Shown: positions 1 through 7,969 of the stretch, piece after piece
How positions within the stretch are numbered: position 1 is the stretch's first letter
How the letters are laid out: each line of letters starts with the position of its first letter
NCBI RefSeq assembly: GCF_047971885.1
Contig: NZ_JBKEAE010000080.1
Location: 1 to 62,323 of the forward strand
DNA length: 62,323 bases
From: Tropicimonas sp047971885
GTDB lineage: Bacteria > Pseudomonadota > Alphaproteobacteria > Rhodobacterales > Rhodobacteraceae
Direction of reading: 5' to 3'
Made by a program: the position numbers and the translations under genes
Notes under the pieces: model-generated
Seen by the model: only the letters and a program-made list of their open reading frames with translations
The model's database searches: none
What the model was told of the DNA's origin: nothing

Positions 1-266
1 GCGTCCGGCACCATGGTGCGCAGCTTGAGCAGGCGGAAGACCCGCGCGTCGCGGCCGATGCGGTCCTGGCGGAAGAAGGCGGGGCCACCCTCGAGACGCA
101 CGGCCAGCGCCATCAGAAGGACCAGCGGAACGGTGATCGGGGCGGTCGCGACGACCAGCAGGATATCGAGCAGGCGCTTGCCGAAATGGGCGTAGAGTCG
201 GGGTCTGGGAAGGAGTACGGCGGGAATCGCCTTTGGGTTGATCTGCTCCGAAAAATCCTGGGGCAT
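1..266 (-). CDS. Undecaprenyl-phosphate sugar transferase, N-terminal part (cut by window edge)
   Basis: The 88 visible codons encode the start of a bacterial sugar transferase, the family (WbaP/ExoY type) that places the first sugar phosphate on undecaprenyl phosphate at the inner membrane. After about 30 residues comes KRLLDILLVV and a single hydrophobic helix (about 33-55). This is followed by the family signature: FFRQDRIGRD, then FRLLKLRTM at the cut edge. The start ATG (264-266) is preceded by an AGGAGA ribosome binding site at 272-277. The catalytic C-terminal part lies outside the window. It is the likely initiating enzyme for the polysaccharide built by this plasmid. Which sugar it transfers cannot be told from this part. 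Confidence 0.9.
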   Translation of the reverse strand, partial: MPQDFSEQINPKAIPAVLLPRPRLYAHFGKRLLDILLVVATAPITVPLVLLMALAVRLEGGPAFFRQDRIGRDARVFRLLKLRTMVPD

Positions 267-768
267 AAATAATCTCCTGAATCGTCAACGGCGGCAAATC
301 CGCCTCACTTTTCTATGCACCCCCCAATAGTATCAAATTTTCAGGAAAGGCACAGAAAAATTGCCGCGACCGCGTTCATTTACTCAACATAAACCATATT
401 ACCCTCTGAAGCCGGACTTATAAGGTCGGGTTATCCTGACTGTCCTTGGGATACTCAAAAGGCCATCTCTCACGCGCGCCGCCGAGTCGCGAAGACATGC
501 CCGCCATGGCCCGCCACGACAGGGGCGATTCGGATCGTCCGCGCCGGGGTGCGGTTCCGGCAATCGGCCCCGCAGGCTTCCCGCATAGGATGAGCGGCGC
601 GCCGGGCCCGGACCGGATCGCGACAAGGTGCGCCGACATGTGTCGTCTGGAGAAGGTATTTTGATGTTGTGCAATTTTTCAGTTACCCATGCCGCGCCAC
701 CTGGCGGCGGGAACCTGGCGCAGCGCGCGATACCGGACCCGGCGCGACCTCGGAAGGAACGATCCGAC
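267..768. other. Intergenic region between divergent polysaccharide genes
   Basis: About 500 bases without a convincing gene. The part at 290-415 is clearly richer in A and T than its surroundings and probably holds promoters for the sugar transferase (leftwards) and the AAA ATPase operon (rightwards). The minus strand carries AAGTGAGG at 303-310, an octamer that also occurs upstream of the G8-domain gene. Short open frames at 418-639 (minus) and 446-664 (plus) have no ribosome binding site and no recognisable protein features, so I do not call them. Confidence 0.5.
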
Positions 769-1617
769 ATGTCGGACGAGATGTATGCACCGTTCTTCGG
801 CCTCTCCCGAAGACCGTTCACCCTGTTGCCGGATCCGGCCTTCATGTTCTGGTCGCCGCAGCACCAGCGGGCCTTTTCGGTGCTCGAATACGGGCTGATG
901 TCGCGGGCGCCGATCACGCTGATCACCGGCGAGGTGGGGGCGGGCAAGACGACGCTGGTGCATGCGCTTTTGCAGAACATGCCGGCCGAGTTCCGGGTCG
1001 GCCTGATCTCCAACGCCCAGGGCGACCGGGGCGAGTTGCTGCAATGGGCGCTGCACGCGCTCGACATTCCCTTCGACGAAACCGCGAGCTACGTGCAGAA
1101 CTTCCGCAAGCTGCAGGATTTCCTGATCGCCGAATATGCCGCCGGCCGCCGGGTGGTGCTGATCTTCGACGAGGCGCAGAACCTCAGCCGGGACCGGCTG
1201 GAAGAGCTGCGCATGCTGACCAATATCAATTCGAACCGGGACGAGATCATCCAGCTCATCCTGGTCGGGCAGCCCGAGCTGCGCGCCATCGTGCGCAGCC
1301 CCGACATGCGCCAGCTGGCCCAGCGGGTTTCCGCCAGCTTCCATCTGGCCGGGCTGGACGAGGCGGGAACGGCGGAACTGATCCGGCACCGGCTGCGCAT
1401 GGCCGGCGGTACCGGCGGCGAGATCGCGCCGGAGGCGATCGTCAGGATTTACCAACGCACGCGGGGGGTGCCGCGGCTGATCAACCAGCTGGCCGATTTC
1501 GCCATGCTATATGCATGGACGGCCGAGGAAACGGTTGTCTCGGCGGACGATGTCGCCCAAGTGATCGCAGACGGCGTGTTCTTCTACGACGCCGCCGATG
1601 AAGAGGTTGATGGCTGA
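769..1617 (+). CDS. ExeA/GspA-like AAA ATPase of the exosortase-polysaccharide type
   Basis: A 282-residue cytoplasmic ATPase. It opens with the YAPFFGLSRRPFTLLPDP signature of the ExeA/GspA family. Walker A (GEVGAGKTT) is at about residues 54-62, Walker B (LIFDEAQNL) at 131-139, and a sensor region (LILVGQPEL) follows. The family includes the ATPase that accompanies PEP-CTERM/exosortase polysaccharide loci. I chose the ATG at 769 because GGAAGGAAC lies 9 bases upstream; an in-frame GTG at 628 would add 47 unlikely residues. The stop is directly followed by the ATG of the Wzz-like gene, so the two are co-translated with the kinase at 3205. It probably powers or regulates polysaccharide assembly; the exact role in this family is not established. 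Confidence 0.88.
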   Translation: MSDEMYAPFFGLSRRPFTLLPDPAFMFWSPQHQRAFSVLEYGLMSRAPITLITGEVGAGKTTLVHALLQNMPAEFRVGLISNAQGDRGELLQWALHALDIPFDETASYVQNFRKLQDFLIAEYAAGRRVVLIFDEAQNLSRDRLEELRMLTNINSNRDEIIQLILVGQPELRAIVRSPDMRQLAQRVSASFHLAGLDEAGTAELIRHRLRMAGGTGGEIAPEAIVRIYQRTRGVPRLINQLADFAMLYAWTAEETVVSADDVAQVIADGVFFYDAADEEVDG

Positions 1618-3168
1618 ATGGACGATCTGAGGTTCTATCTGTCCCGGTTCCTGCGGCGCTTTCACTGGTTTCTGGTCATCGCCGTGGCGATGTCCGCGGT
1701 GGCGGTCACCATCGCGCTGACCCTGCCGCCGGCCTATGTCAGCGAGGTGCGGATGCTTGTGGAATCCCAGCAGATCCCCGACGATCTGGCGGGATCGACC
1801 GTCGCCACGCCGGCGCCGGAACTGTTGCAGATCATCGAGCAGCGCCTGATGACGCGGGAGAACCTGCTCGATATCGCGCACCAGCACCGGGTGTTTCCGG
1901 ATCAGGACAAGATGAGCCCGGACGAGATCGTGCAGGCGATGCGGGCGCATACCCAGATCCGGAGCCAGTCCGGGTCCGGACAGGCCACCGTGATGGCGAT
2001 CCGCTTCGAGGCCTACCGGGCCCCGATCGCCGCCGCGGTTCTCAATTCCTATCTGTCGCTGATCCTCGAAGAGGAATCGCGGTTCCGGACGGGCCGCGCG
2101 GAATCGACCCTGGATTTCTTCCAGCAGCAGGCGACGCAACTCAACGAACAGCTCGACGAGACGAGCCGCAAGGTGCTGGAATTCAAGAACGCGCATTCCG
2201 GCGCCCTGCCCGAGACGCTGGATTTCCAGATGTCCGAAAGGGCCTCCATGCAGGAGCGGATCTCGCGGATCGACGCCAATGTCACGTCGCTGGAAAACCA
2301 GCGCAAGCAGCTGCAGCTGATCTACGAGACGACCGGCTCGGTTGCAAATGCGGGCCTGCCGGCAACGCCGCGCGAGCAAAGGCTCCGGCAACTGGAGATG
2401 CAGCTTCTCGAGGCGCAGGGAATCTACAGCGAGACGAGCCCGCGTGTCCGCCAGTTGCGCGCGCAGGTCGAGCAGGCGAAAGCCGCAGTCGAAGCCGAGA
2501 CGCAGGCCGGCTCCGGCGCGACGCCGGGCGAGGCGCCGGCCGGCCCCACGGACGCCTCGTTCCGCATCCAGCTTGCCGATATCGAATCGCAGATCTCGAT
2601 CCTCGAAGAGCAGAAACGGAAACTGGAGGCCCGGGTGGCGGAACTGGACATTGCGATCGGCCAGACCCCGGCCAACGGCGTGGTTCTCGAAGGCCTGCTC
2701 CGGGAGCAGATGAATATCCAGAACCAGTACACTCAGGCGGCGGCCAATCTGGCGCGCGCAAGCACCGGCGAGCGGATCGAGGTCATGTCGCGCGGCCAGC
2801 GGATCACGGTGGTGGAACCGCCGACGGTGCCGGACGAGCCGACGAAACCGAACCGCAAGAAGATCGCGGCGGCCGGTATCCTGCTGGGCATCGCCGGCGG
2901 GGGCGGTCTGGTCTTCCTGCTGGAATTCCTCAACCGTTCGCCGAAACGCCCCGAGGATATCGTCTCCTGGTTCGAGGTCATGCCGATCGCCACCATCCCC
3001 TATGTCCAGACGCAGCGGCAGCTTGTGGTGGAACGCAGCCTGAAACTGTCGCTTCTCCTGATCATCCTGGTGGGCGTGCCGGTCGCGATCTATCTGGTGC
3101 ACCTCTATTATCTCCCGCTCGACCTGATCGCCGACAAGGTGATGAACAGACTGGGGGTGCGCCTGTGA
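1618..3168 (+). CDS. Wzz-type polysaccharide chain-length determinant
   Basis: A 516-residue inner-membrane protein of the Wzz/polysaccharide co-polymerase family. It has an N-terminal transmembrane helix (about residues 17-38) and a long periplasmic part with coiled-coil segments (about 165-300 and 325-355). A proline-containing motif (VVEPPTVPDEPTKPNRKK) then leads into a second helix near 420-440. A further hydrophobic helix near 475-497 follows; this extra C-terminal helix is typical of the exosortase-linked branch. It has no kinase domain, which is supplied separately by the gene at 3205. It starts with zero spacing after the ATPase stop. Expected role: setting polymer length together with the Wzy-like polymerase. 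Confidence 0.88.
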   Translation: MDDLRFYLSRFLRRFHWFLVIAVAMSAVAVTIALTLPPAYVSEVRMLVESQQIPDDLAGSTVATPAPELLQIIEQRLMTRENLLDIAHQHRVFPDQDKMSPDEIVQAMRAHTQIRSQSGSGQATVMAIRFEAYRAPIAAAVLNSYLSLILEEESRFRTGRAESTLDFFQQQATQLNEQLDETSRKVLEFKNAHSGALPETLDFQMSERASMQERISRIDANVTSLENQRKQLQLIYETTGSVANAGLPATPREQRLRQLEMQLLEAQGIYSETSPRVRQLRAQVEQAKAAVEAETQAGSGATPGEAPAGPTDASFRIQLADIESQISILEEQKRKLEARVAELDIAIGQTPANGVVLEGLLREQMNIQNQYTQAAANLARASTGERIEVMSRGQRITVVEPPTVPDEPTKPNRKKIAAAGILLGIAGGGGLVFLLEFLNRSPKRPEDIVSWFEVMPIATIPYVQTQRQLVVERSLKLSLLLIILVGVPVAIYLVHLYYLPLDLIADKVMNRLGVRL

Positions 3169-3204
3169 CCCCGAACAAGACCGCCCGCCGGAAGGAGCGC
3201 TGAC

Positions 3205-4062
3205 ATGGACCGTTTGCAACTGGCTATCCAGAAAGCGCGGGCGCAACGCGCCGAAGCCGCCCATCAGCCTGCCCCCGCCGCAGCGCCCGCGGCACCCGGC
3301 GCCGCCGGTCCGCTGCGCAACGCTCCGGCCACGCCGGCGCCAGCCACGTTGTGGGACGATCTCGAACCGCTGGATTCAACCGCCCCGGCGCTGCGGCGCA
3401 ACCGTCTGATCGCGGTCGACAGGGGGCGCGGCGCGGCCCCCTACGATCTTCTGCGGACCCGGATGCTGCATCAGGTCCGGATGAACGGGTGGCGCCGCAT
3501 CGGGATCGTTTCGCCGACCAGCGGCTGCGGCAAGACCACGGCGGCGGCCAACCTCGCCTTTGCATTCTCCCGCCAGGCGGACATCCGGGTCATGGTGCTC
3601 GACTTCGATCTCCGTCGTCCGAAACTGGCCGAAATCCTCGGGCAGAAACCCCGCCATGGCATGGAGGACGTGCTGACCGGGCGAATCCCCTTCGCCGAAC
3701 ACGGCTGCCGGATCGGCGACAACGTCGCCCTCGGGCTGAACAACGGCCCGGCACATGCGCCGTCGGAACTGCTGCAGAGCCAGGCGGCCATCCAGCAGAT
3801 CGCCACGATCGAGGCCACCTATGCGCCCGATCTCGTTCTGATCGATCTGCCGCCGATGATGGCGATCGACGACAGTTTCGGGTTTCTCGGCAATACCGAT
3901 GCCGCGCTTGTGATGGTCGCGGCGGAGCAATCGACCATGGCCGAGATCGAGGTCACCATCCGCCAGATCGAGGAACTGACCCAGGTCATGGGGGTGATCC
4001 TGAACAAGTGCCGCTACACCAGGGGCGCCTACAGCTACGACAGCAAGGGCTATTACAACTGA
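3205..4062 (+). CDS. Bacterial tyrosine kinase (CpsD/CapB type) for polysaccharide export control
   Basis: A 285-residue BY-kinase. The first 60 residues are rich in alanine and proline. The P-loop is SPTSGCGKTTAAANLA (about residues 105-120), Walker A' is VLDFDLRRPK (about 131-140) and Walker B is LVLIDLPPMM (about 211-220). The C-terminus ends in a tyrosine cluster (YTRGAYSYDSKGYYN) for autophosphorylation. In this family the cytoplasmic kinase acts with a Wzz-type membrane partner, here the gene just upstream, and its phosphorylation cycle controls polymer length and output. The ATG at 3205 follows GGAAGGAGC. It is the last gene of the ATPase-Wzz-kinase operon and ends facing the terminator at 4134-4161. 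Confidence 0.92.
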   Translation: MDRLQLAIQKARAQRAEAAHQPAPAAAPAAPGAAGPLRNAPATPAPATLWDDLEPLDSTAPALRRNRLIAVDRGRGAAPYDLLRTRMLHQVRMNGWRRIGIVSPTSGCGKTTAAANLAFAFSRQADIRVMVLDFDLRRPKLAEILGQKPRHGMEDVLTGRIPFAEHGCRIGDNVALGLNNGPAHAPSELLQSQAAIQQIATIEATYAPDLVLIDLPPMMAIDDSFGFLGNTDAALVMVAAEQSTMAEIEVTIRQIEELTQVMGVILNKCRYTRGAYSYDSKGYYN

Positions 4063-4133
4063 ACGGCCGCCCGCCCGGGCCGCGGGGGCCGAAAGCCCGG
4101 ACAGGCCCGCTTGCGACATGCCGAGACACGAAA

Positions 4134-4161
4134 AAACCGGCGAGGGGACCCTCGCCGGTTT
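4134..4161 (-). terminator. Intrinsic terminator of the VPLPA-CTERM gene
   Basis: A perfect inverted repeat: AAACCGGCGAGGG at 4134-4146 pairs with CCCTCGCCGGTTT at 4149-4161. On the minus strand the stem is followed by a run of T. It lies 24 bases after the stop of the gene at 4186-4884, in the gap between that gene and the converging kinase operon. Confidence 0.9.
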
Positions 4162-4185
4162 CCTGTCGCGCTATGCGACGATCTC

Positions 4186-4884
4186 TTACGCGGCTTTTCT
4201 GCGGCGGAGGGAAACGCCCCCCATGCCGAGCAGCGCGGTGCCCAGAAGCCAGGCGCCGGCGGGCAGCGGAACGGTGGCGACGCTGATCCGGACAACCATG
4301 TCGTCGTGGTTGTCATCGGAAAAGGCGCCGGCATCGTCGAGGAAAAGCCAGATGCCGCCATCCGTCGCCACGGCATAGAAGTTGGGACCGACCGCACCGC
4401 CGCCCGAAGCATCCGGGTTGGATCCGTTTGCCGCCGCTCCGAGATCGCCGATCATCGAAAAGGCAAGCGTCGTGCTGTCGTAGGAAGCCAGCGGCGCGCT
4501 CAGGCTGCTCGCGACATTGGCGGGCGGGCCATTCTGGGGAATCACCACCGCGCCGACCGAATCGCTGTTCCTGAAGGCAACCGTGCTGCCAAAGGTAAGC
4601 GCGTTGTCGAAAGCCGCCTCATGGGCGAAAAGCTCGAAGCGATACCGCTCGTTGCCGGCCAGGCCGACGAGATCCACGATCTCCGCTCCGAAGTAACCGG
4701 TCGTGCCGGCGAGCAGCGATGCCATCGTCGTCGAGCGCAGCGGCGCCACGACATCGTTGCCATTGGAAAGAGCCGACCCGATGGTCGCGCCGGTGCCGCC
4801 CGAAATGGACAGGGCCGAAGCCATGCCGGCCGTGGTCAATACTGCCGCCCCGGCAAGCAGGGCGTTTCTAAGAGATTTGATCAT
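4186..4884 (-). CDS. VPLPA-CTERM sorting-domain surface protein
   Basis: A 232-residue exported protein. The signal peptide is residues 1-24 (MIKSLRNALLAGAAVLTTAG then MASA). The middle is of unknown function. The C-terminus is a textbook exosortase sorting signal: VPLPAGAWLLGTALLGMGG, then RRRKAA. The VPLPA variant is recognised by the XrtD class of exosortase, and such an enzyme is encoded just upstream on the same strand. The start is preceded by GGAGAAAAAAAC. The gene has its own promoter-like elements, a leader hairpin and a terminator, so it is probably transcribed alone and strongly. No catalytic motif is visible. It is the only VPLPA-CTERM protein I find in the window and may be a matrix or cell-surface protein. 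Confidence 0.92.
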   Translation of the reverse strand: MIKSLRNALLAGAAVLTTAGMASALSISGGTGATIGSALSNGNDVVAPLRSTTMASLLAGTTGYFGAEIVDLVGLAGNERYRFELFAHEAAFDNALTFGSTVAFRNSDSVGAVVIPQNGPPANVASSLSAPLASYDSTTLAFSMIGDLGAAANGSNPDASGGGAVGPNFYAVATDGGIWLFLDDAGAFSDDNHDDMVVRISVATVPLPAGAWLLGTALLGMGGVSLRRRKAA

Positions 4885-4912
4885 GTTTTTTTCTCCAATT
4901 CACTCTTCAACA

Positions 4913-4965
4913 TGCCCGCTTCGGGCACTTCTCGCGACATTTTAACAGATTGTTAGGATTTTCAA
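4913..4965 (-). promoter_or_regulatory. Promoter and leader hairpin of the VPLPA-CTERM gene
   Basis: On the minus strand, TTGAAA (4960-4965) and TAAAAT (4939-4944) are separated by 15 bases, a possible -35/-10 pair with a short spacer. Downstream, in the leader, TGCCCG and CGGGCA (4913-4918 and 4922-4927) form a 6-bp hairpin ahead of the ribosome binding site. The hairpin could affect transcript stability; this is inference. Confidence 0.5.
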
Positions 4966-5064
4966 CAGCGATCTGATCGGCCGTCGCAATTTTTTTGGCT
5001 GGCGCTCCGCAGGCCACGCAGCGCCGCGCTTCACGAACCTTCGTCCGTCCACCGTGGAAAGGTT

Positions 5065-6672
5065 TCAATCGGCCTCCGGCAGGAAACGGGGCAGGACGGG
5101 CAGCAGCGCGATCAGCGCCTCCCGGACCCGGGCCTCGGCGGCCTCGTCGGATTCTCCCGGCAGCACCGGGGTCGTCAGCCGCACCAGGGCACCGTCGGTA
5201 TGCCCGGTCCGGACACCGTCGATTACCAGCCAGGCCTTGGCGGCAAAGTCCCATGCCACCTTGCGCCCGCGCTGATCGAACCAGTAATAGACCATCTGGC
5301 GCACCATTCCGCGCTGGATCACCGCCCGGTTGATGTTGAAGGGTGTCTCCACGCCAAGCTCGCCGCCGATGTCGACCCGTTCGAGGCTGGATATCTCCCA
5401 ACCGGCGCCCGGCAGGCAGATCTCGGGCGAATGGACCCCGCCCCTGGACTGATCGGCATACCAGGCCGAAAAGAACTCGACCGTGGCGGGATCGCCGTCG
5501 CGGAACATGGAGACCTGGTGATAATCGTCCGCCGCCAGGCTGCGTTCGACATCCGGGGGCAGGCTCCGGGAGCGCCCGATCTCCCACACACCGACCTGAT
5601 GGGGGAAGAGAACGAAGGGCTCGCGCTCCACCGCCATCTCGCCGCGTTCCGGCATCTGGGCGAAATAGAGCGCCCCGGCCAGCGGAATCAGCGCCGCGGC
5701 CATCAGCGCCGGCGAGGGGTATATGTTGCGGATCCGCGCCGCCTGCGGCAGCAGCCCCGACAGATCGAGATCCAGCGCCTCCTTCCGCCAGCCATCGCCG
5801 TGGAAGCTGAGCAGCATCAGCAGGCGGGCGAGGATGAACAGAAGGATCACCGAGAGAAGGAAGATCACCCAGCCCTCGAAGAAATGGCTGAACCCCTCGA
5901 GATGTTCGAGCCCCCAGTACTGGACGATAAGGCCGGCCACCGCGATGCGCACCGCGTTCATGAACATGGTGATCGGCGCCGCCGCCAGCAGCAGCACCGC
6001 CTTGTGCCATTTCGGCCCCGGGTAGAGAATGGCGAAGATGTAGGAGAAGCTCAGGATCGGGAACAGGTAGCGCAGACCCGAGCAGGCCTCGGCCACATGA
6101 AGCGTATAGACGCCCATGTCGATGATGTTGCCGTCGAGAAAGACCGGTACCCCCATCATCCTGAGCAGCGACACCCCCATGTCCGAGGAGACGAGCTGCA
6201 GCCAGGCCGACAGCTTGTAATAGAGCACGCCGGGCAGCGGCAGCATGTAGACGAGATGCAGGACCGAGGGCCAGAATCTCCAGCCTTCGCGCCAGCCGAA
6301 GGAGATCAGCAGCAGCCCGCCGACCCAGACGATGAGCGAATAGGCGACGATATCGCCGATGTTGGCCAGCCGCCCGGCCGCCCCCAGCAGCACCGCGGCC
6401 AGCACCACCAGCGCGCCGGGCCAGCTTCCCTGTATCGGCCCCAGCCTGACCGGAACCTCCCGCAGATGGCGCAGGAAGAGAATGAAGGACAGGACGGGGA
6501 TCAGCGGGCCGTGGCTGTATTCGGGTGTCTGCCATGCCTCGAAAAGGGTCGTGAACCCCGGATTGAAGAACCAGACCGCGGCAATCACCGCCGCGACGAA
6601 CCAGAACATCCCCCAATGGGAATAGGCCCTCAATCCTTCGGACCGTCCACCTGAAATTCCCGTTTCCACCAT
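5065..6672 (-). CDS. xrtD: VPLPA-CTERM-specific exosortase (XrtD type) with fused EpsI domain
   Basis: A 535-residue protein. Residues 20-300 form a multi-helix membrane domain with the exosortase catalytic triad: Cys about 197 in EACSGLRYLFP, Arg about 242 in NAVRIAVAG, and His about 263 in GFSHFFEGW. Residues from about 350 on form an EpsI-type periplasmic domain (ICLPGAGWEI; YYWFDQRG). Exosortases cleave C-terminal sorting signals of the PEP-CTERM class, and this domain pairing is typical of XrtD. Its substrate lies directly downstream. I chose the ATG at 6672; an in-frame TTG at 6693 is the alternative. The right-hand neighbour on the same strand is the DPM1-GtrA fusion gene. Confidence 0.9.
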   Translation of the reverse strand: MVETGISGGRSEGLRAYSHWGMFWFVAAVIAAVWFFNPGFTTLFEAWQTPEYSHGPLIPVLSFILFLRHLREVPVRLGPIQGSWPGALVVLAAVLLGAAGRLANIGDIVAYSLIVWVGGLLLISFGWREGWRFWPSVLHLVYMLPLPGVLYYKLSAWLQLVSSDMGVSLLRMMGVPVFLDGNIIDMGVYTLHVAEACSGLRYLFPILSFSYIFAILYPGPKWHKAVLLLAAAPITMFMNAVRIAVAGLIVQYWGLEHLEGFSHFFEGWVIFLLSVILLFILARLLMLLSFHGDGWRKEALDLDLSGLLPQAARIRNIYPSPALMAAALIPLAGALYFAQMPERGEMAVEREPFVLFPHQVGVWEIGRSRSLPPDVERSLAADDYHQVSMFRDGDPATVEFFSAWYADQSRGGVHSPEICLPGAGWEISSLERVDIGGELGVETPFNINRAVIQRGMVRQMVYYWFDQRGRKVAWDFAAKAWLVIDGVRTGHTDGALVRLTTPVLPGESDEAAEARVREALIALLPVLPRFLPEAD

Positions 6673-6817
6673 AACCTGCGTTCCTGCGATCAATACGATT
6701 TGAATTACTCAACCCGCGTTTCATACCCGCCCACGGCCTGTGGCGCCACCATTCTAGGGCCGAATCCGCTATCGGAGCGTTCACGTTTGGTAATCGTCCG
6801 GGGCGCCATGCCGTCTC

Positions 6818-7969
6818 CTATTTATGGATGTACCGCTTGCGGAAGACCATGTAGCGGCTGCCGAGGAAGTTGAAGACCGTCCCGCAGGCGATCCCGGCGA
6901 GCGCCGCCACATGCAGCGAATAGGGCGTTTCGGGCAGCACGTTCCGGTCCAGATAGAGCGCCACCGCGTAGTTCACCACGATCCCCATCAGCGATGCCGC
7001 CAGAAAGCCGGCGAACTGCCCCCAGGGGTTGCGGTCGCGGGCGTAGCTGAAGGTGAAGCGCCGGTTGAGCAGGAAGTTGGTCACCACGCTCACCCCGATC
7101 CCCCCGGCGAGGCTGACGGCGTTCGGCAGCCCCATCCACTTCAGCAGCGACAGGACGGACAGGTTCACCACCATCCCCGAGGCCCCCACGACAAGGAACT
7201 GCAGCAGATACATGATCTGGGCGAACCGGTAGAGATACAGGCGCCGGATGTGCTGGATGTATCTCAGCTGTTCCTTCAGGGTCAGCTTGCTTTCGCCGTG
7301 CAGGCGGTCGCTGAAATGGATCGGCACCTCGCCGACATTCTCGAAGCGGCACTTGACGATCAGTTCCAGCGCGATCTTGTAGCCGATCGGGTTGAGATCC
7401 CGGGCGCGGTCGAAATCCGCCCTGCGCAGGGCGAAGAACCCCGACATCGGGTCGCGGGCGGCGGTCAGCGGGCGGGCCAGAAGCGTGGCCACCCGGCTGT
7501 TGAGCCAGCGGCCGAAGCCCCAGTCGTCATCGGTCGATCCCCCCGGCACATAGCGCGACCCGATGACGAATTCCTGGCCGCTTTCCAGTGCCAGAATCAT
7601 CTGCGGGATCACCTCGGGCGGGTGGCTCAGATCGCAGTCCATGCAGATCAGGACCGGGTGCCGCGCCAGGCGGAAACCGTCCAGCACGGCGGGGCTCAGG
7701 CCCCGTTCGCCTTCGCGCTCGACGATCCGCACCCAGTCACGGCCGGCGGCGGCCACGGCCTCGACACTGCCGTCGCGGCTCATGTCGTCCATGAAGATCA
7801 GTTCGACATCGAGATCGTGTGCCGCCCGGACGGCATCGATGCGCGCGATGAGGGCCGGAATGTTCTCGGCCTCGCGGTAGGTCGGCACGACGATGCTGAC
7901 CGGCGCGGTGACGACAATCCGGGCAACCCCCCCGTTGCCGCCGGTGTCACGGCGCGAAATCCGGTTCAT
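6818..7969 (-). CDS. Polyprenyl-phosphate mannose synthase-like GT2 fused to a GtrA domain
   Basis: A 383-residue fusion. Residues 20-240 are a DPM1-type GT2 domain: VSIVVPTYREAENIP, a nucleotide-binding DDMSRDGS and the metal-binding MDCDLSHPPE. Residues about 255-383 are a four-helix GtrA domain (FLVVGASGMVVNL; NFLLNRRFTF). DPM1 enzymes move mannose (or a related hexose) from a nucleotide sugar to polyprenyl phosphate, and GtrA proteins are thought to flip the product to the periplasmic side. The start ATG at 7969 overlaps the stop of the upstream GT87 gene by four bases (ATGA). GDP-mannose could come from ManC at 54598. The sugar is inferred from family only. Confidence 0.88.
   Translation of the reverse strand: MNRISRRDTGGNGGVARIVVTAPVSIVVPTYREAENIPALIARIDAVRAAHDLDVELIFMDDMSRDGSVEAVAAAGRDWVRIVEREGERGLSPAVLDGFRLARHPVLICMDCDLSHPPEVIPQMILALESGQEFVIGSRYVPGGSTDDDWGFGRWLNSRVATLLARPLTAARDPMSGFFALRRADFDRARDLNPIGYKIALELIVKCRFENVGEVPIHFSDRLHGESKLTLKEQLRYIQHIRRLYLYRFAQIMYLLQFLVVGASGMVVNLSVLSLLKWMGLPNAVSLAGGIGVSVVTNFLLNRRFTFSYARDRNPWGQFAGFLAASLMGIVVNYAVALYLDRNVLPETPYSLHVAALAGIACGTVFNFLGSRYMVFRKRYIHK

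Noticed and set aside
418..664. Two short overlapping open frames in the gap before the AAA ATPase
   Set aside because: No ribosome binding site and no conserved features; chance frames in GC-rich DNA.
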